Source: CAVYHJ01 sp963768165 [NCBI: uncultured bacterium]
Lineage (GTDB): Bacteria > UBP4 > UBA4092
Length of the DNA: 64,000 nt
Reading direction: 5' to 3'
NCBI GenBank assembly: GCA_963768165.1
Contig: CAVYHJ010000027.1
Location: 113,303 to 177,302 of the forward strand
Shown here: positions 59,966 through 64,000 of the stretch, one piece after another
Layout: each line of letters begins with the position of its first letter
How positions within the stretch are numbered: position 1 is the first letter of the stretch
Position numbers and translations under genes: made by a program
Notes under the pieces: model-generated
What the model was told of the DNA's origin: nothing
What the model saw: only the letters and a program-made list of their open reading frames with translations
The model's database searches: none

Positions 59966-61081
59966 TTATTTAAATGTGGATTGCTCCCCATGATGAGGTA
60001 AATCCATTTCATCGGGAGTGTTGTTGAGAGAATTCGAGTAGTTCATCCAATCTTCCACGGGAACTGCTGTACTCCAGAGAACAGCAGTAGAACTGAGCGA
60101 TGTATTCAGTGAAAATCCGACCACTTGACCAGAGTTATTAATACCTTTCGCCGAACTCTCAATCTCTCCCGGCAGGGTACCCAGGTTTAGGATAGTCCCG
60201 CCGCTCCAGAGCACCGCATTTTCATTACCTAATGAATCAATGGCGTAACCGACCGCTTCACCGGAACTATTTATCCCGAAAGCCTCGCTCCTTATCCCTC
60301 CCGGTAGGTTTCCCAAGGTTTGGATGGTTCCACCGCTCCAGGCCACAGCATTATAATGAAATAATGAGTCAAAGGCTAAACCGACTATTTGATTGGAATC
60401 GTTAATTCCATTCGCCTGACTCTCTACTCCTCCTGGCAGATTTCCCAAAAGATGGATAGTTGTTCCGCTCCAAGACACGGCTTGAAAATGACCTATTGAA
60501 TCGTAGGCATAGCCTACCACTAGTCCGAAATTATTAATTGCCAAAGCAGCATTCTGGACCCCTCCCGGCAGAGTTCCCAATTCTTGAATGGTCCCGCCGC
60601 TCCAGAGCACTGCATATTCAACACCGGATGAATCAATGGCGTAGCCGACCACTTGACCGGAACTATTTATCCCGAAAGCCTCGCTCCCTATCCCTCCTGG
60701 CAGTATTCCCAAATCTTGAATAGTTCCTTGACTCCAAAGCACGGCGTGATAATTCTCAGTTGAATAAAATGAATAGCCGACCGCTTCACCGGAATTATTG
60801 ATACTCTCGCCAAGGCACACTGTTTCTCCCGACAATGCACCCAAATCCTGAGCCGTTCCACCACTCCAGAGCAGGGCTTTATTCGTCAGTTTTGAATAAA
60901 AATCATAATATCCTATTGCTTGACCGGAGTCGTTAATACCGAAGGCGGCACTTCCTACATTTCCCGCAGGGGGAGGTAGAGTGCTGATAGAGTAGGTGGG
61001 CAAGGCACCCGCCGGCAAGACCAATAAGGATAATCCTATCCCCATTAATAAAATAGATATTTTCCGATCGCGTTTGCTCAT
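59966..61081 (-). CDS. Secreted HAF-repeat protein
   Basis: The 371-residue protein has a signal peptide (ISILLMGIGLSLLVLPAGA) followed by seven repeats of about 40 residues, each with the pattern AFGINSSGQVVGYAIDS and a later AVLWSGGTI. This is the extracellular HAF repeat, which probably forms a beta-propeller. After the last repeat comes VPVEDWMNY and a 22-residue polar tail. The same motif ends a gene remnant at 21065. No ribosome site stronger than GAGG is seen upstream. Function outside the cell is likely but unknown. Confidence 0.85.
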   Translation of the reverse strand: MSKRDRKISILLMGIGLSLLVLPAGALPTYSISTLPPPAGNVGSAAFGINDSGQAIGYYDFYSKLTNKALLWSGGTAQDLGALSGETVCLGESINNSGEAVGYSFYSTENYHAVLWSQGTIQDLGILPGGIGSEAFGINSSGQVVGYAIDSSGVEYAVLWSGGTIQELGTLPGGVQNAALAINNFGLVVGYAYDSIGHFQAVSWSGTTIHLLGNLPGGVESQANGINDSNQIVGLAFDSLFHYNAVAWSGGTIQTLGNLPGGIRSEAFGINSSGEAVGYAIDSLGNENAVLWSGGTILNLGTLPGEIESSAKGINNSGQVVGFSLNTSLSSTAVLWSTAVPVEDWMNYSNSLNNTPDEMDLPHHGEQSTFK

Positions 61082-61161
61082 TATTCATTCCTCGCTCAAG
61101 TAAAATCTAAAAGAAATGTAAATATTAATCTAGTGCTTATTTTATAAATTGTCAACCATGC

Positions 61162-61167
61162 TATAAT
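61162..61167 (+). promoter_or_regulatory. -10 box seven bases before the helicase ATG
   Basis: TATAAT ends seven bases before the ATG at 61175; the -35 region is weak. No Shine-Dalgarno is present, so the message is probably leaderless. Confidence 0.6.
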
Positions 61168-61174
61168 CCTTTTT

Positions 61175-63355
61175 ATGGATCTATTTGATACACCGGAACC
61201 ACTTACACCCGTAGAGAAAATATTGGAACCCCTCGACCCGCATCAGCGGGAAGCGGTGATTTATGGGGAAGGGCCGTTATTGATTGTGGCGGGCGCGGGG
61301 ACGGGAAAAACAACCGTCATCACTCATCGCATCGCCTATCTCATCACCTCTAAAATTGCCAAACCGGAAGAAATATTGGCGTTGACGTTTACCGATAAAG
61401 CCTCCGCGGAAATGGAAGAGCGCGTGGACATGCTCGTCCCTTATGGCTATACCGATGTTTTAATCAGCACCTTTCACGCCTTCGGAGACAGGTTACTGCG
61501 GGATTATGCCTTGGAATTGGGACTCACTCCCGATTTCAGAGTCTTGACCGTACCGGAACAAATCATTTTCCTAAGAGATCACATCTTTGATTTCCCTATG
61601 AAATATTTTCGTCCACTAGGAGACCCGACCAAATATTTATCCGCCATTTCAAAACTCATCAGCCGGTGTAAAGATGAAGATATCACGCCGGAAGAGTATT
61701 TGCGTTATGCCAATGAGTTAAAAGAAAAATCAATGACAGAATCCGACAATGTTGAATTGGCGGATGAATCTACTCGCCAAATGGAATTGGCGTTAAGTTA
61801 TCAGAAATATCAGGAATTGATGGCGAAATATGGCATGGCGGATTTTGGTGACCAGGTTTCACTGGCTCTAAAATTATTCAGGGAACGTCCGACAATTCTG
61901 AAAAGGTTTCAAGACAGATTTAGATATATTCTGGTGGATGAATTTCAAGATACCAATTACGCTCAGTTTGAATTGGTAAAGACATTAGCGAAAACATATA
62001 AAAATATTACTGTCGTGGGTGACGATGACCAGAGCATTTACAAATTCCGCGGCGCGGCGATTAGTAATATCCTTGGATTCATGGATGCGTATCTCAACGC
62101 CAAACAGGTGGTGCTAACACAAAATTATCGCTCAACGCAGCCGATTTTAGATTCCGCCTATCGTTTGGTGAAATACAATAACCCGGATAGATTGGAAACG
62201 AAAAATAATATCAATAAGAAATTAATTTCAAAAACGCCAACAGGATTACCCGTTCAACATCTTCACTTTGATACGTTATTTACAGAAGGGGACACCGTTG
62301 CACGTATCATCAGAGAAAAAGTAGATAAAGGTGAAAACGCCTATCGTGATTTTGCAATACTGGTAAGAAGTAACAATGATGCCGATGTTTTCCTGCGCTC
62401 TTTGAATATGCAAAACATCCCCTGGCATTTTACAGGGAATCAAGGACTTTATTCACGGGAAGAGATTCGTTTATTGATTTCCTTTCTGCGAAGTATCTCG
62501 ACTCTCCATGACAGTATCAGCCTGTATTATTTATGCGTTTCTGAGATTTATCAATTAAGTCCTGACGTGACACTCTGTATGAATTACGCCAGCCGTAAAC
62601 ATCATACGCTCTATTATGTCTTTCAACATTTGGAAGAATTCGAGGAATTGAACGATATCGGAACGGACAGCCTGGCGACCATTAAAAAAGTGATTGAGGA
62701 TATAAAATCCTATATCGAGTTATCCACCAAGTTACCCACCGGACAAGTATTGTATGAATTTCTCAACCGGTCGGGTTATATAAAACACTTGACAGCCTTT
62801 CCGAATTTAGTCAATGAAGTCAAAGTCAAAAACATTGCCAAGTTTTTTGAGACCGTCCGCCATATCGGACAAGTTTTGGTACATGACCTTGTCCCTTTAT
62901 TTGTGGAATACTTGGATACCTTGATAAACGCAGGAGACGATCCGGCGGTTGCGGAAGCAGACCCGGACGTGGATGCGGTGAATGTATTGACAATTCACAA
63001 AGCCAAAGGGTTGGAATTTCCGGTGGTCTTCATGGTGAGTTTGGTATCTCAAAAATTCCCTGTGCGAAATCGAACGGAGCCATTGCCCGTTCCAGACTCA
63101 CTCATCAAAGATGTTTTGACATCGGGCGATTTTCATTTACAGGAAGAACGGCGATTATTTTATGTGGGAATGACCCGTGCGAAAAATGAATTGTATTTGA
63201 CCACAGCAGAAGATTACGGCGGAAAACGCACCCGGAAAATCAGCCAATTCGTGAGGGAAGCGTTGGATTTGCCGAAAACAGATGTTGCCATTACCAAAGC
63301 CTCCGCGCAGGTCGTCATTGAACGGGAAGCTCCCCCCCTCCTGACATACCTTTGA
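61175..63355 (+). CDS. UvrD/Rep-family superfamily 1A DNA helicase
   Basis: The 726-residue helicase has motif I GAGTGKTTVITHRIAYL, Ia ALTFTDKASAEM, II ILVDEFQDTN, III GDDDQSIYKFRGA, IV QNYRSTQPIL, V VNVLTIHKAKGLEFPVVF and VI YVGMTRAKNELYLT. It unwinds DNA 3' to 5' in repair or recombination. The next frame, a RecB-family nuclease, starts inside its stop codon (TTGA overlap), so the two act as a helicase-nuclease pair similar in logic to AddAB. It lacks the C-terminal nuclease domain that fused forms have. Confidence 0.92.
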   Translation: MDLFDTPEPLTPVEKILEPLDPHQREAVIYGEGPLLIVAGAGTGKTTVITHRIAYLITSKIAKPEEILALTFTDKASAEMEERVDMLVPYGYTDVLISTFHAFGDRLLRDYALELGLTPDFRVLTVPEQIIFLRDHIFDFPMKYFRPLGDPTKYLSAISKLISRCKDEDITPEEYLRYANELKEKSMTESDNVELADESTRQMELALSYQKYQELMAKYGMADFGDQVSLALKLFRERPTILKRFQDRFRYILVDEFQDTNYAQFELVKTLAKTYKNITVVGDDDQSIYKFRGAAISNILGFMDAYLNAKQVVLTQNYRSTQPILDSAYRLVKYNNPDRLETKNNINKKLISKTPTGLPVQHLHFDTLFTEGDTVARIIREKVDKGENAYRDFAILVRSNNDADVFLRSLNMQNIPWHFTGNQGLYSREEIRLLISFLRSISTLHDSISLYYLCVSEIYQLSPDVTLCMNYASRKHHTLYYVFQHLEEFEELNDIGTDSLATIKKVIEDIKSYIELSTKLPTGQVLYEFLNRSGYIKHLTAFPNLVNEVKVKNIAKFFETVRHIGQVLVHDLVPLFVEYLDTLINAGDDPAVAEADPDVDAVNVLTIHKAKGLEFPVVFMVSLVSQKFPVRNRTEPLPVPDSLIKDVLTSGDFHLQEERRLFYVGMTRAKNELYLTTAEDYGGKRTRKISQFVREALDLPKTDVAITKASAQVVIEREAPPLLTYL

Positions 63356-64000
63356 CCGACTCAACAATCCCTGAGAGCGAAATGATTAGCGTCAGTCCCT
63401 ATCAAATTGACGATTATCAAACCTGTCCTCTGAAATATAAATTTATCCATGTATTGCGTGTACCGATTTTGCAACATCATGCTGTTGTATATGGTGCGGC
63501 ATTACATGAAGCCATTCGGTTTTATCATCAACGAAAGAAAGAAAATTACCAGTCACCATCGAAGAAGTCATCAAGGTATTTGAATTGGCCTGGGTCAACG
63601 AGGGATTTTTGACAAGAGAACATGAGGAACAACGGATGGAAGCGGGAAGGCAGACGTTACGGAGATTTTTTAATGAGCAGGAAGAATCGGGAGTCATGCC
63701 GACTTATGTGGAAAAAGATTTTAATTTTATGATTGATAACACGCGCGTTAAGGGACGTTGGGACAGGGTGGACATCAAAGAAAATGGCGAAGTCGCCATC
63801 ATAGATTTCAAATCGTCAGAGGTGGATGATCCGAAGACCGCTGATAAAAAAGCCAAAGAAAGTATACAGCTTTCGGTTTACGCGTTAGCGTATCAACAAA
63901 TGCATGGAAAAATTCCCGACAGGTTGGAATTACATTTCCTGGAAACCGGATTGGTCGGGGTCGCAAAAGAAGAAGATGAAGATTTACAAGAAACAGAAGA
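63352..64000 (+). pseudogene. RecB-family PD-(D/E)xK nuclease, frameshifted and cut by window end
   Basis: The frame starts at TTG 63352 (or ATG 63382) with ISVSPYQIDDYQTCPLKYKF, the first Cys-containing motif of RecB/AddB nucleases. At the A-run 63542-63545 the reading shifts by one base: the original phase stops at 63612, while the continuation reads VTIEEVIKVFELAWVNEG and holds the active-site AIIDFKSS and QLSVYALAYQQ. One extra A would restore the gene. The end lies beyond the window, so the last Cys motif is unseen. A true mutation or an assembly error are both possible. Confidence 0.75.

Overview
This window looks like a chromosomal segment of an uncultured bacterium with moderate-to-low G+C. 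Housekeeping genes (smpB, ssrA, mrdA/PBP2, argS, a complete pyruvate dehydrogenase set, a UvrD-type helicase) alternate with accessory DNA: two insertion sequences, about five small toxin-antitoxin-like modules, palindromes and gene remnants. A Tat-exported MsrP with its membrane partner, a Zn-amidase and long secreted propeller proteins suggest a diderm envelope, but I cannot name the phylum. No tRNA, rRNA or CRISPR array is visible. Genes use either a clear Shine-Dalgarno or a -10 box 6-9 bases before the start codon (apparently leaderless mRNA).

Layout. 1-7.5 kb: S66 carboxypeptidase between duplicated promoters, a CBS-pair protein, a GC-rich ABC1/UbiB kinase, a Bax-inhibitor-like protein, a DrrAB-type ABC exporter and a VOC protein. 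7.5-9.6 kb: a triple-hairpin element, a PIN/RHH module flanked by direct repeats, and a solitary DUF4062 protein. 9.6-18.4 kb: a saccharopine-dehydrogenase-like oxidoreductase, smpB-ssrA, a membrane-anchored MshEN protein, PBP2, an ABC exporter, a DUF433/DUF5615 pair, an ECF sigma factor with a soluble zinc anti-sigma-like protein, and a RelE-type pair. 18.4-22.9 kb: a putative nuclease gene split by an IS1380-type element, a surface-protein remnant, an IS5/IS1182-type element and a 30-bp perfect palindrome. 22.9-29.2 kb: lipoate ligase facing aceE-E2-E3. 29.2-36.5 kb: a broken RelE/ParE toxin with intact antitoxin, a HEAT protein, an orphan PduS-PduT pair, a GH13 amylase, an ABC-2-like membrane protein and an ICMT-like protein. 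36.5-40.9 kb: a BMP-type nucleoside ABC importer with only one permease. 40.9-44.8 kb: a histidine-kinase-like protein lacking its phospho-acceptor His, a double-receiver regulator and argS. 44.9-53.4 kb: two giant beta-propeller surface proteins and an amidase. 53.6-56.3 kb: MsrP plus MsrQ fused to a ferredoxin reductase. 56.3-61.1 kb: hairpin-rich DNA, duplicated promoters, gene fragments, orphan genes and a HAF-repeat protein. 61.2-64 kb: UvrD-like helicase and a RecB-family nuclease broken by a one-base frameshift, running off the window.

How genes fit together. Lipoate ligase supplies the cofactor of the E2 encoded across the divergent promoter. SmpB and tmRNA act together in trans-translation. 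PduS and PduT form the known electron path into a microcompartment lumen, yet no other shell gene is here. MsrP is reduced by MsrQ, which here carries its own NAD(P)H-to-iron-sulfur chain. The most unusual items are a VPVEDWM-x-Y motif near the C-terminus of unrelated secreted proteins, the paired seven/eight-blade propeller proteins, the His-less kinase, an in-frame palindrome inside the lipoate ligase, and a group of genes that appear to be leaderless.
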